Below are positions 1 through 7,753 of a DNA stretch of 10,338 nt, one piece after another. Source of the stretch: Deltaproteobacteria bacterium (lineage in GTDB: Bacteria; Desulfobacterota; Desulfobacteria; Desulfobacterales; Desulfosalsimonadaceae); assembly GCA_024280875.1 (NCBI GenBank), contig JAJRPH010000375.1:1-10338 (forward strand), read 5' to 3'. The notes beneath the pieces were generated by a model. The model ran no database searches. It was not told where the DNA came from and saw only the letters and a program-made list of their open reading frames with translations. The position numbers were made by a program, and so were the translations under genes. The first letter of the stretch is position 1, and each line of letters begins with the position of its first letter.

Positions 1-76
1 CTGCGTTGTGCTTCACCTTGTGTCATTGCAACGTACGAAAAGTACGTCTCATTCCACAAGATTCGCACGCCTTGCC
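1..76. repeat. Intergenic repeat fragment with internal hairpin
   Basis: AT/GC-mixed non-coding-looking DNA at the left edge. It contains a perfect 6-bp inverted repeat, ACGTAC at 31-36 and GTACGT at 42-47, around a 5-base GAAAA loop. It starts with CTGCGTTGT, which recurs at 10161-10169 near the other end of the window in the same orientation. From memory, this kind of element (CTGCGTTG core, a GTACG hairpin, a CGCACGCCTTG tail) recurs between genes in Desulfobacteraceae; that is recollection, not a search. The window edge cuts the element, so its left boundary is unknown. An open frame runs through it into the downstream deaminase gene, but I regard that as accidental. Confidence 0.5.
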
Positions 77-151
77 AAATTTTATAAGAATGGTAAACTT
101 TTATTATTTTGCCGTACACCGGCTTTATTTTTTTATGAGGCTGTTATTTCA

Positions 152-1360
152 TTGATTCGAAAAAATAAAAATAATGCTAAACCGACTTCAGTAATCCACA
201 GGGCTGGGTGGGTTCTCATTGATTCTGAAAATATTATAGAGAACGGATTCGTGAGGACTGAATCCGGAAAAATTGTTGAAGTCGCTCAGGGCAGGGGAGG
301 TGGAGTAAACGAACAGATTATCGATCATGGCCCAGGAGTTCTGATGCCGTGTCTTGTAAATGCACATACCCACCTTGAATTATCTGCTTTAAAAAATAAA
401 ACAAATACCCATTCAGGGTTTATTGACTGGGTACAATCCATTATTGAACAAAGAGATCAATGCAGTGAAAAAAATCTGTTGGAAGGTATTTTGGCAGGGT
501 TTGAAGAACTGGCTAATTCCGGCTCGCTGGTTGTTGGTGATATTGCCGGCATGGGGTTAAGCCGTCAGCCTTTTTTAAATTCAGAAATATCCGGTGTGTG
601 GTTCAGGGAATATCTGGGCAGTAATTTTGACTACCCCCTAAATTGTAAAAAAATCAGTTCGGGAAAGACAATATCTGTTGCCGGACATGCACCCCATACC
701 ACCGCTTCTGATTTGCTGGTCAAATTAAAATCTGGTGCCTCTATGAATTGCCTTCCGTTTAGTCTTCACCTGGCGGAATCAGAAGATGAGGTTGAATTTT
801 TAACCACTGGAAAGGGCGCATGGGCAGATTTTTTAAACCAAAGAAAAATTGATACTTCAGCAATCAAATTAACGGGTGCCGGTCCGGTAAAATATGCGGA
901 TCAATTGGGACTTTTAGATGACAAAACACTGGCAGTCCACTTGTTGTTTGCAGATCAAAAAGATATTCAAATATTATCTGAAAAAAATGTCAATGTCTGT
1001 CTTTGCCCAAGAAGCAACCTTCTTTTGCACAGGCATCTTCCGGATGTGCCGAGGATGGTGAAATCCGGACTAAAATTATGTATAGGCACCGACAGCCTGG
1101 CAAGCAATGATTCGTTGAGCCTGTTTGATGAAATGAAGTTTTTGTCGCAGTCTTTTGCCGGCATTTCACCAAAGGATATTGTCGCTATGGCAACCATGAA
1201 CGGCGCGGCGGCACTGGGGTTCAAAGATCAGTTTGGAAGTCTGGTTCCAGGACAAAATTCAAAAATGATTTATGTGCCCATTATGGTGAACAACCCGGAA
1301 AGTGTTTTTGAATCAATTGTTGCTTCTGATTTTGCGGGCAACATCAGTGTTATTTTTTAA
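152..1360 (+). CDS. Amidohydrolase, probable aminodeoxyfutalosine deaminase (menaquinone synthesis)
   Basis: A 402-residue metal-dependent hydrolase of the amidohydrolase superfamily. With mqnA 20 bp downstream, its likely job is cytoplasmic deamination of 6-amino-6-deoxyfutalosine in the futalosine route to menaquinone. The N-terminal beta-sandwich strand reads HRAGWVL...ENGFV. The metal-binding HxH pair is in NAHTHLE (H72, H74), a further His lies in SLHLAESED, and the late catalytic Asp is in IGTDSLASND; all are in the usual order. The frame is open back to an ATG at 8, but those 48 extra codons run through the repeat at 1-76 and look unlike protein. I chose TTG at 152, with GAGG at 137-140 eleven bases before it, because the family normally begins shortly before the RAGWVL strand. 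Substrate is inferred from context; a related chlorohydrolase/guanine-deaminase-like activity cannot be excluded. Family call is strong, start uncertain. Confidence 0.82.
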   Translation: MIRKNKNNAKPTSVIHRAGWVLIDSENIIENGFVRTESGKIVEVAQGRGGGVNEQIIDHGPGVLMPCLVNAHTHLELSALKNKTNTHSGFIDWVQSIIEQRDQCSEKNLLEGILAGFEELANSGSLVVGDIAGMGLSRQPFLNSEISGVWFREYLGSNFDYPLNCKKISSGKTISVAGHAPHTTASDLLVKLKSGASMNCLPFSLHLAESEDEVEFLTTGKGAWADFLNQRKIDTSAIKLTGAGPVKYADQLGLLDDKTLAVHLLFADQKDIQILSEKNVNVCLCPRSNLLLHRHLPDVPRMVKSGLKLCIGTDSLASNDSLSLFDEMKFLSQSFAGISPKDIVAMATMNGAAALGFKDQFGSLVPGQNSKMIYVPIMVNNPESVFESIVASDFAGNISVIF

Positions 1361-1380
1361 TTAAATTTGGATTTTTACCT

Positions 1381-2241
1381 ATGCACAAAATTCATCAATT
1401 GACCGATGATAATAATAACGAATTAAAAATCGGGCGGATCAGTTACATTAATGTGGACCCGGTTTATTATCTATTTGATCATGAACCAATACCTGACGGT
1501 ATCCAGGTAATCAGCCGTTCACCGGCTGTTTTAAACCAAATGCTTTCAAATAGTGAGCTGGATATCAGTTCTGTTTCTACGTCTGCATTTGCCAATCATT
1601 CGGATCAATGGATGATTCTGCCGGATCTTTCAATTTCATGCTATGGTAAAGTACTGAGTGTGCTTTTGGTCAGTCATCATTCGTTTGAAGAACTGGAGAA
1701 CCAGACCGTTCTGTTGACCGAGGAATCCGCCACTGCCGTTGATCTGGTAAAACTGATTTTTTCTTTAAAAGGAATTTCCCCGGAATTTCAAAGGGGAAAA
1801 GTCAAGTCACCTCCTGATTTAACGGATTCACACGGGGCCGGGCTGGTCATCGGAGATGCGGCGTTAAAACACCAATGGGAAAATCATTTTGAACATGTGT
1901 GGGATCTTTGTGAAATCTGGAATCATATGACCGGCCTGCCGTTTGTTTTTGGTGTCTGGGCCGTCAGAAAATCCTATGCGCAAAAATATCCGGAAAGGGT
2001 CTCAAAGATACTGGCAATGTTTAAGAGATCCAAAACAGAAGGACTTCGCCATATATCGGACATTGCCCGGCGAACGGCTGAAAAAATCGGCATTGATCCT
2101 GATCTGTCCAAAATTTATTTTAACAGTATGTATTACAGCATGAGTGCCCCGGAGCTTGAATGTCTGAAGGAATTTTTTTTTCGTCTGTATTCTCAAAAGA
2201 TTATCGATAAAAAACCGGAAGTGAATTTTTTTAATCGGTGA
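1381..2241 (+). CDS. mqnA: Chorismate dehydratase MqnA
   Basis: A 286-residue soluble protein of the MqnA/MqnD periplasmic-binding-protein-like fold. It dehydrates chorismate to 3-[(1-carboxyvinyl)oxy]benzoate, the first step of the futalosine menaquinone pathway, in the cytoplasm. Typical MqnA features are the opening KIGRISYINVDPVYY (about residues 16-30), the SSVSTSAFA segment near residue 62, and the SCYGKVLSVLLVS strand near residue 86. There is no signal peptide, as expected. Length is close to the family norm of about 280. The ATG is preceded by only a weak GGA about 10 bases upstream, so translation may depend on the gene before it, whose stop is 20 bp away. Both genes very probably share a transcript. 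The partner enzymes MqnE, MqnC and MqnB are not in the window. The stop codon overlaps an ATG (TGATG) opening a 26-codon ORF. Confidence 0.92.
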   Translation: MHKIHQLTDDNNNELKIGRISYINVDPVYYLFDHEPIPDGIQVISRSPAVLNQMLSNSELDISSVSTSAFANHSDQWMILPDLSISCYGKVLSVLLVSHHSFEELENQTVLLTEESATAVDLVKLIFSLKGISPEFQRGKVKSPPDLTDSHGAGLVIGDAALKHQWENHFEHVWDLCEIWNHMTGLPFVFGVWAVRKSYAQKYPERVSKILAMFKRSKTEGLRHISDIARRTAEKIGIDPDLSKIYFNSMYYSMSAPELECLKEFFFRLYSQKIIDKKPEVNFFNR

Positions 2242-2321
2242 TGAACCTAAAGAGAGGACTGAAATTCTTCCTGAAATTTGAAAAGTGGCAGAAAATTGAA
2301 ATGACGGGAAACCCTATATAG
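2241..2321 (+). CDS. Possible 26-residue small ORF coupled to mqnA stop
   Basis: The ATG at 2241 overlaps the mqnA stop as TGATG, the arrangement used for translational coupling. The product would be a lysine-rich, basic 26-residue peptide starting MNLKRGLKFFLKFEKW and ending at TAG 2319-2321. I do not recognise it. It could be a real tiny peptide, the stub of a decayed third gene of the menaquinone operon, or chance, since short frames starting at a TGATG are common. There is no independent Shine-Dalgarno sequence beyond what mqnA provides. Confidence 0.15.
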   Translation: MNLKRGLKFFLKFEKWQKIEMTGNPI

Positions 2322-2641
2322 TGTGTCTGTCAAATTCTTTCCTGTTGTGACGAATCGCTATTGTAAGTTGCACTGGGGGTATCGGTGAAGACTGCCAGAA
2401 GCATGTTGTGGACTTTTATGGCGGCCGCAATACTGTCGCGGCTATCAAGAAGTCTGCAAATTGAAAAGGGTCAGGAATACTGTGATTAGCAAGTTGTGCA
2501 AATTGAAAAGACCAGAAATAACAAACGATTTTAAGAAAGGGTTTCAAATTTTCTCTGGATTTAGCTAAATAGGCTTTTCACCATGCGCCATTTCTTTATT
2601 AACCTGAATTTTTTAGATTGCAGTTAGGATCGATAAACGAT
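2242..2641. other. Convergent intergenic gap with imperfect short repeats
   Basis: About 400 bp between the ends of mqnA (+) and the AOR gene (-). The sequence TGCAAATTGAAAAG occurs at 2455-2468 and again at 2497-2510, 42 bp apart, each followed by a similar CAG(G/A)AATA stretch. A looser third copy (AAATTTGAAAAGTGGCAG) sits at 2275-2292. A perfect 12-bp palindrome, ATTTAGCTAAAT, lies at 2559-2570, and GCCGC/GCGGC arms lie at 2424-2428 and 2438-2442. None is followed by the T-run of an intrinsic terminator in either direction. A frame at 2385-2489 (GTG start after GGGGG) would encode a 34-residue peptide with a hydrophobic MLWTFMAAAILSRLSR stretch that faintly recalls transposase C-termini. 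Overall it reads as decayed DNA of unknown origin. Confidence 0.5.
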
Positions 2642-4540
2642 TTATACTGCCTGTTGAATTTTCAGTTTATGCAGACGTGAAAATTCGGATTCAATCCCCA
2701 GGCGGGCAAGGGTTTCTTCCGTTGGGATGCCGTTGCTGTTAAACCCTCTGATCTTATAATATTTATCCAGCATTTTATCCAGGGGGACGGTTTTGTTTTG
2801 GGCGTCACTCTTGCGGCCTTCCGTCAGCAGGCGGGCCGGAAGCGTATCATCTTTTCGTGATATTCCTTCCCGGGTGTTCATGTATCTTTCCAGCACATGA
2901 ATCCTTTCACCTGCTTTAAGAAATTCACCGTTGGTTATGTCAATACCGGTAGTGGCGGACCAGAACTTTGTATAAAGGCTGATATCCATAAGAGCAAGGG
3001 CCACGTCAGGAATATTCTGCATTAACATGCCAAGTATTAAATTGGGTGTGTATTTTGTCAACGGCGGTTCCAGTGTATAGGCAAACATGGTAAACTGACA
3101 GGTTTGCAGGGCGTTGACACAGCAGGTCAGGTTCTCAAAAAACTTAGTAAATTTAGCCTTTGATCGATGGGTATATGGATTCAGCAGTTTAAAAAAGATC
3201 TCAAGTGAAACCAGGTAGGCGGAAAGGTGACAGGCGCCCCTGTTGGCAACCGCATAGGCCAGTCCCTGGCCGAAAGACCCCCTTGGGTCATAGGCGGCCA
3301 TTTCAAGGCCCTTCACATGGATGGCAAAGTCTTCACCGCCATATTTTTTGGCCAAAGCCCTGGAACCCAGTGCCATTTCTTTTCCAAACCCATTTAAGTT
3401 TCCGATATCATAGATGGCTTCAGACACACCTTCAGGAGAGCCAAATTTTAAATCAGTCTCGATCAACCCTCTGGCGCCCGCTTCCATCACCCAGGCCAGG
3501 GTCCCGCCGGTTGAAATGGTATCAATCCCCATCTCGGAACAGATCATGTTCCATTCACAAATTTTGTCACTGTCAAACACACCGATATTGGAACCTAAAA
3601 GGCCTACGGTTTCAAATTCAGGAACAGGAAGCGTTTTTCCACCAAAAGTCCCCTTATGTCCACACATAATTGTACAAGGTTTGCAGGTATGATATTTTGT
3701 TTGATGTTTTTCATGCATATTCTGGCCGGAAATCTGGTGTGCTTCGGTATCACTACCGTCAGAAAAATTTCTTACCGGCAGGATATTGGCTTTATTGGTA
3801 ACGTTCACATTAAAGCTTGTGCCGAAATCCCTGTAATTATTTGATGGGCCATTGCGTTTGATATAATCAGTGGCTTTTTTCTTTTGCTTGTCAAAAAGTT
3901 CTTTGTTTTTAGGTACAATTTTATAGGCGCCACCATGGGCAATCACCGCCTTCAGGTTCTTTGAACCCATCACAGCCCCCATTCCTCCCCTGCCTAAAAA
4001 ACGATGTCCGGAAGCAATATTGGCAAATCTGACCAGGTTTTCACCTCCGGGCCCGATCATCATGGAACCGGATTTTTTGGTGGCAAGTTTTTCCTGGGTT
4101 TTGAGGATATCCAGACCCCAGAGATCTCCTGCATCTTTAAATTCCACACCGTCTGAATTTATGTCAAGGTATACCGGTTTTTCCGATTTGCCTTTGACCA
4201 GCAAACCGTCCCAGCCTGCTGTCTTTAAATGCATGCCAAACGGTCCTCCACAGGAGGATGTGGTGATGATGCCGGTTAATGGGGATTTTGACACCGCATG
4301 ATACCTGCCTGTGCAGGGCCCCCCCGTACCCATCATCACACCGGGCATGAAAGCAATAATATTTTCTTCACCTAAAGGATCAACACCGGCTTTCATGCGA
4401 TCATATATTAGTTTCAATCCAAGCCCTTTGGCACCGAGATACATCTTCCGTTCCTCTTGGGAAACAGTATAAACACTGTATTTTTTCTCCGAGAGATCTA
4501 CTTCAAGGACTTTATTATTTGTTCCATGGATTTCATTCAT
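2642..4540 (-). CDS. Tungsten/molybdenum aldehyde:ferredoxin oxidoreductase (AOR family)
   Basis: A 632-residue cytoplasmic AOR-family enzyme, oxidising aldehydes to carboxylic acids, or running in reverse, with ferredoxin, using a bis-pterin W or Mo cofactor and one [4Fe-4S] cluster. The N-terminal domain carries pterin-binding signatures GTGGPCTGRYH, KSPLTG, GGPFGMHLK and GRGGMGAVMGSKNLKAV (about residues 70-197). Cluster ligands are C286, C289 and C293 (CKPCTIMC) plus C481 in ALQTCQFT, matching the CX2CX3C...C spacing of Pyrococcus furiosus AOR. Length is near the usual 600-630. The frame opens five codons earlier at a GTG, but that codon lies inside the Shine-Dalgarno GGGAG (4553-4549), which is 8 bases from the ATG at 4540, so ATG is the better start. 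A decayed alcohol dehydrogenase end lies 61 bp upstream, suggesting a former alcohol/aldehyde pair. Substrate and metal cannot be told from sequence. Confidence 0.93.
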   Translation of the reverse strand: MNEIHGTNNKVLEVDLSEKKYSVYTVSQEERKMYLGAKGLGLKLIYDRMKAGVDPLGEENIIAFMPGVMMGTGGPCTGRYHAVSKSPLTGIITTSSCGGPFGMHLKTAGWDGLLVKGKSEKPVYLDINSDGVEFKDAGDLWGLDILKTQEKLATKKSGSMMIGPGGENLVRFANIASGHRFLGRGGMGAVMGSKNLKAVIAHGGAYKIVPKNKELFDKQKKKATDYIKRNGPSNNYRDFGTSFNVNVTNKANILPVRNFSDGSDTEAHQISGQNMHEKHQTKYHTCKPCTIMCGHKGTFGGKTLPVPEFETVGLLGSNIGVFDSDKICEWNMICSEMGIDTISTGGTLAWVMEAGARGLIETDLKFGSPEGVSEAIYDIGNLNGFGKEMALGSRALAKKYGGEDFAIHVKGLEMAAYDPRGSFGQGLAYAVANRGACHLSAYLVSLEIFFKLLNPYTHRSKAKFTKFFENLTCCVNALQTCQFTMFAYTLEPPLTKYTPNLILGMLMQNIPDVALALMDISLYTKFWSATTGIDITNGEFLKAGERIHVLERYMNTREGISRKDDTLPARLLTEGRKSDAQNKTVPLDKMLDKYYKIRGFNSNGIPTEETLARLGIESEFSRLHKLKIQQAV

Positions 4541-4548
4541 AAAATTTT

Positions 4549-4553
4549 CTCCC
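4549..4553 (-). promoter_or_regulatory. Shine-Dalgarno site fixing the AOR start
   Basis: On the minus strand GGGAG stands 8 bases before the ATG at 4540-4538. The alternative upstream GTG start (4555-4553) overlaps this motif, which argues that the site serves the ATG and that the GTG is not used. Confidence 0.65.
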
Positions 4554-4601
4554 ACATTTTATAGCCTGATTAAAAATATCAGCCGGATTGAGGCGCCATC
4601 G

Positions 4602-4798
4602 TTATTCATAGGCTGCATGTAAGACACTCAACGCATCCTGAAGATCAACCTCAACAGGATTCATGATCATTGAGCCGTCATTGAGGGCTGCTTTAGCAAT
4701 TTCTTCCAGTTTGTCTTGGAGACGCCTGCCTGTTTAAGTGTTCTGGACAGTCTGCAAATACCATATAGTTTGTCCTGTAACTGCCTCACCAGCTCAAT
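4602..4798 (-). pseudogene. 3' remnant of an iron-containing alcohol dehydrogenase, frameshifted
   Basis: About 65 codons of the C-terminus of a group III (Fe-dependent) alcohol dehydrogenase. Reading the minus strand, the first part gives TIELVRQLQDKL...LKQAGVSK. After a one-base shift near 4714-4715 it continues LEEIAKAALNDGSMIMNP then VEVDLQDALSVLHAAYE, ending at TAA 4604-4602. The KAALND...NPVE...DALSVL pattern is the standard ending of this family. One G appears lost from an expected AAGGAC, which breaks the frame. The rest of the gene, including nucleotide- and iron-binding domains, is absent; the DNA upstream is the maturase gene. No start codon or complete domain remains, so it should be non-functional. 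It lies 61 bp before the AOR gene in the same direction, so it probably once formed an ADH-AOR unit. Confidence 0.8.
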
Positions 4799-5969
4799 GG
4801 TTCTGCCGCCGTGTTTCCTCGGCCCTTGACAGCGCAATTTTTTGTTTCCAGGCTTTTGCAATGCGACGATAATGAGGATCTGCATGTTTGAAAAACATTT
4901 TATAGGCCCTGCAAAAATGATTCAGCCCCTCCTCCTTAGAATCGCTAATCCGGTCTTTCGGGCAACCGCCATAACATTTTAACAGCCACAGACAGGATTT
5001 ACATGCATCCGGCAGTTCGGCTTTAATTTTGCCGAACCGGCTTTGCCGCTCTGAATTGAGCAGATCCGCAATATTATCCTTTAACACATTGCCAAGCTTC
5101 CATTCCGGCTCCACAAAAAAATCGCAGGAGAACACATCACCGTTGTGCTCCACGACCACATAATTGCCGCAGGTTTTCATAAGGCTGCAATCCGGCGGCG
5201 TTAAACCGACATAGGTATAAAACAAAGAATCGAAAAATCTTATGAAAGTAGTCGGTTCCCCGTTCTTAAAATCGCTCAACCACACATCAAACAGCCGGCA
5301 CAAAAACGTACCAAGGGATTCGGATGAAACGGAAAACGACGCAGCCATCTCCGGATTGGCAGGATCGGTTTCCACACAGGGAATAAACTGCATGTGGGCA
5401 AACCCGTTTGATTTATGAAATTCATAAATCTCTTCCGGAAACCGTGAGGAATAATCGTTTACCACGGTCAATGCATTTGTGGCCACGTTGGCATCCATCA
5501 ACCTTTTGCCTGCATCGAACACTTTCTGCCAGGTACCGCGACCCCCATGGGTGCGCCGGTAATGATCGTGAATGTGCTTTGGACCGTCTATGGAAAGGCC
5601 CACCAGAAACTGATAGCGTGAAAGAAAACCCGTCCAAATCTGATCAATCAGAATTCCGTTGGTCTGCAACCCATTGCCCACGGTTTGCTCCCGGCCGTAG
5701 CGCATCTGCAGATCTACCACCTGCTGAAAAAAATCCACGCCCATCAGCGTGGGTTCCCCCCCTTGCCAGGCAAAAGAGACCTGTTCACCTGCAGACCCAA
5801 CAACCCCCTTGATCAATGCTTCGAGCACGTCGTTCGACATACGGTGAACGTTTGATTCGTCAAACATCGCGCCCTTTTCCAGGTAAAAACAGTATGTACA
5901 GGCCAGATTACAATCCGGACCGGCTGGTTTGATTAAGACATCCCGTAAAATTTGCTTTTCTTCTCTCAT
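4794..5969 (-). CDS. Anaerobic sulfatase-maturating enzyme (radical SAM, SPASM)
   Basis: A 391-residue cytoplasmic radical-SAM enzyme that oxidises the active-site Cys (or Ser) of sulfatases to C-alpha-formylglycine without oxygen. The radical-SAM cluster motif is C20-X3-C24-X2-C27 (CNLACTYC), with GGEPTL at 70-75. The C-terminal SPASM domain has C261, C267, C282, C323, C326, C332, C336 and C353 for two auxiliary [4Fe-4S] clusters. This matches the Clostridium perfringens anSME pattern with an offset of about six. D283, directly after C282, corresponds to its catalytic Asp. The start ATG overlaps the stop of the upstream sulfatase as ATGA, with no strong Shine-Dalgarno, so translational coupling is likely. 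Both neighbouring sulfatases are Cys-type and are the obvious clients. The protein runs about 15 residues past the expected end, with a tail (ALSRAEETRRQNH) that borders and may derive from alcohol-dehydrogenase DNA. Confidence 0.94.
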   Translation of the reverse strand: MREEKQILRDVLIKPAGPDCNLACTYCFYLEKGAMFDESNVHRMSNDVLEALIKGVVGSAGEQVSFAWQGGEPTLMGVDFFQQVVDLQMRYGREQTVGNGLQTNGILIDQIWTGFLSRYQFLVGLSIDGPKHIHDHYRRTHGGRGTWQKVFDAGKRLMDANVATNALTVVNDYSSRFPEEIYEFHKSNGFAHMQFIPCVETDPANPEMAASFSVSSESLGTFLCRLFDVWLSDFKNGEPTTFIRFFDSLFYTYVGLTPPDCSLMKTCGNYVVVEHNGDVFSCDFFVEPEWKLGNVLKDNIADLLNSERQSRFGKIKAELPDACKSCLWLLKCYGGCPKDRISDSKEEGLNHFCRAYKMFFKHADPHYRRIAKAWKQKIALSRAEETRRQNH

Positions 5970-7576
5970 GCGTTCATGTGTGGCACTATCAGATCTTTGA
6001 TCATGCCGTTTTTAAGTTTTTTATACGCAGCATCGTTGATTCTGTTATGAAGTTCATCCGGATCATCCTGCAGGTCAAAAAATTCACAGGGCGTACTGGT
6101 TGTTGTCTCATAAGTCAATCGGTATCTTTTGGTTGCGGCACTTACAAAGTGCCTTATTTTTCCATCTATCGTCGGTCCGAGCTCACTGAATGCGACTTCC
6201 TTTTTTGAATTCCCGCCTTTCATGATCGGCAGCAGGGACTGTCCCGGCGAATTCGGAAGTGCTTCGGCATCCGCGATATCAAGAATCGTTGCTGGTATAT
6301 CAATACCCTCTACAAGAGAATCAGCCTTTTTAGGAGACATCCCCTTTGGTGGACAAATGATGTTTGGCACTCGAAGCGATCCTTTGTAAAACATCTCCTT
6401 TCCCATTATTTTGTGATCACCCAGCATTTCACCGTGATCAGAAGAATAGATAATCCAGGTATTGTCTGCGATGCCCATTTCTTGAATTGTGCGCACGATT
6501 TTGCCGATGCCCTGATCTATCAGTGATATTCTTCCGTAATAATGACGGGCACTATTCATCCGATAATCTTTGCTCATCAGATGAGAATTACTGACCTTGT
6601 ATGTACGATTCAGCCATTTCCCCCAAACTTCGCTGGATTTTTCCGGAAATGTCCAGGGACCAACCGGAATCTTCTTATCCTTATAATACTCGGCCCAAAT
6701 CGGATCAGAGATGTGAGGGACATGGGGTGCTACATATCCGACATTAAGAAAAAAGGGACAACTATTATCCTGCTGTCTTAACCAGTTTGTCGCCTTTCTG
6801 GTGATAAACATGGTCTCATCTTCCTCCTGGGTCAGGACGCTCGTTTGCCCGTCCCAGTGATTCGGTGTTTCCCGCCACACGCTCTGGATCTGCTTTTTAT
6901 ATTTATCCAGTTTTCCCCTGTTTCTAAGGTAATCTGAATAATGCGTGTATATATTTATTTTCTTGTAAGCGTGGACATAAAGATCAAACTCTTCAATGAC
7001 ATCGTCAAATCCAAAAAGTCGAACGTAATCTTCCTGTTCGCGCACATCAATGCCCCATTTCAATAATGAAAAACTTGGCCTGTCTCTTCCCCTGATATTC
7101 CAATAATGTGTTTTTCCGATGATGGCTGTTCTATACCCTGCTTTTTGAAGCTGTCTGGGCATTGTCGGTAAAACAGGATCAGGTTCATCGCGTACATTAT
7201 AGGTAACCCTGTTCTGATGCGGATAAAGCCCGGTCAGTATAGACGCTCTTGAGGGCACGCAGATAGGTGATGCGCAGTGGGTGTTTGTAAAATTGGTCCC
7301 CCTGGCTGCAAGACGGTCAATGTGCGGAGTCTGAATAACAGGATTTCCAACGCAACCCATAGCATCGTATCGATGCTGATCGGAAAACAGAAAAATAATA
7401 TTGGGTTTTTTAGCAGGGTCCGCGATGGGCCTTTCCGATAGAGGGATAAGATTCACTTCAGGATGAGAGGGTTTGACACATCCCGGCAAACCGGTTCCCA
7501 ATGCCAAACCGGCTGCACCTGCAGCGCTAACCTCTAAAAATTGCCGGCGTGTTAACTGAGATTTTTTATCATTCAT
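5966..7576 (-). CDS. Cys-type sulfatase with Tat/lipobox signal
   Basis: A 536-residue S1-family sulfatase hydrolysing sulfate esters outside the cytoplasm. The N-terminus has a twin-arginine motif (LTRRQFLEV, R10-R11), an Ala/Gly/Leu h-region, and LPGC with C33 as a possible though atypical lipobox. It may therefore be exported folded by Tat and lipid-anchored. Catalytic features: metal ligands D66-Q67 (FSDQHR), formylglycine precursor C106 in CVPSRASILTG with R110, K155 and H157 (GKTHY), D380-H381 (SSDHGEMLGDH) and K398. Residue 106 is Cys, so it needs the maturase encoded directly downstream with ATGA overlap. AGGA lies 7 bases before the ATG. The DQHRYD-type N-terminus differs from the DD type of the neighbouring sulfatase, pointing to a different subfamily and substrate. 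Substrate is unknown; choline-, glycan- or aryl-sulfates are all possible. Confidence 0.93.
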   Translation of the reverse strand: MNDKKSQLTRRQFLEVSAAGAAGLALGTGLPGCVKPSHPEVNLIPLSERPIADPAKKPNIIFLFSDQHRYDAMGCVGNPVIQTPHIDRLAARGTNFTNTHCASPICVPSRASILTGLYPHQNRVTYNVRDEPDPVLPTMPRQLQKAGYRTAIIGKTHYWNIRGRDRPSFSLLKWGIDVREQEDYVRLFGFDDVIEEFDLYVHAYKKINIYTHYSDYLRNRGKLDKYKKQIQSVWRETPNHWDGQTSVLTQEEDETMFITRKATNWLRQQDNSCPFFLNVGYVAPHVPHISDPIWAEYYKDKKIPVGPWTFPEKSSEVWGKWLNRTYKVSNSHLMSKDYRMNSARHYYGRISLIDQGIGKIVRTIQEMGIADNTWIIYSSDHGEMLGDHKIMGKEMFYKGSLRVPNIICPPKGMSPKKADSLVEGIDIPATILDIADAEALPNSPGQSLLPIMKGGNSKKEVAFSELGPTIDGKIRHFVSAATKRYRLTYETTTSTPCEFFDLQDDPDELHNRINDAAYKKLKNGMIKDLIVPHMNA

Positions 7577-7753
7577 AATACTTTCCTCTAATCCAAATGG
7601 TACTTACAATTTCTTTTCAAGCCCCCAGGCAATCTTCTCCAATATTTCTTCTGATTACTTCAAAAAATCCACGTCACGATTTTTTTTGTCAATCTGTGTG
7701 CAACTTTTATTTTTACCGTCGGCAAACTACATAATATCGACAAAAATATCTTT
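7577..7753. other. Spacer between the two sulfatase genes
   Basis: A 177-bp AT-rich gap on the minus-strand transcript. I see no intrinsic terminator and no clear promoter, so read-through from the upstream sulfatase is plausible. One minus-strand frame near the downstream gene gives a short stop-bounded stretch, SEEILEKIAWGLEKKL, resembling a protein end, but it has no start and is too short to interpret. Confidence 0.4.

Noticed and set aside
2424..2442. GCCGC/GCGGC hairpin as terminator for mqnA or AOR
   Set aside because: Only a 5-bp stem with a 9-base loop and no T-run on either side.
2450..2520. Direct repeats considered as a CRISPR array
   Set aside because: Only two imperfect copies with diverged edges, no regular repeat-spacer series and no cas genes.
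3205..3669. 154-codon + strand open frame inside the AOR gene
   Set aside because: It is antisense to strongly conserved AOR sequence, is rich in Arg, Pro and His typical of a shadow frame, and has no recognisable domain.
4667..4885. 72-codon minus-strand ORF as a separate small gene
   Set aside because: Its last two thirds are the ADH remnant up to and past the frameshift, and its first part overlaps the maturase in another frame; it is a by-product of the pseudogene.
5408..5812. 134-codon + strand open frame inside the maturase gene
   Set aside because: It lies opposite the radical-SAM core with biased Arg/Pro/Ser composition and no motif; a shadow frame.
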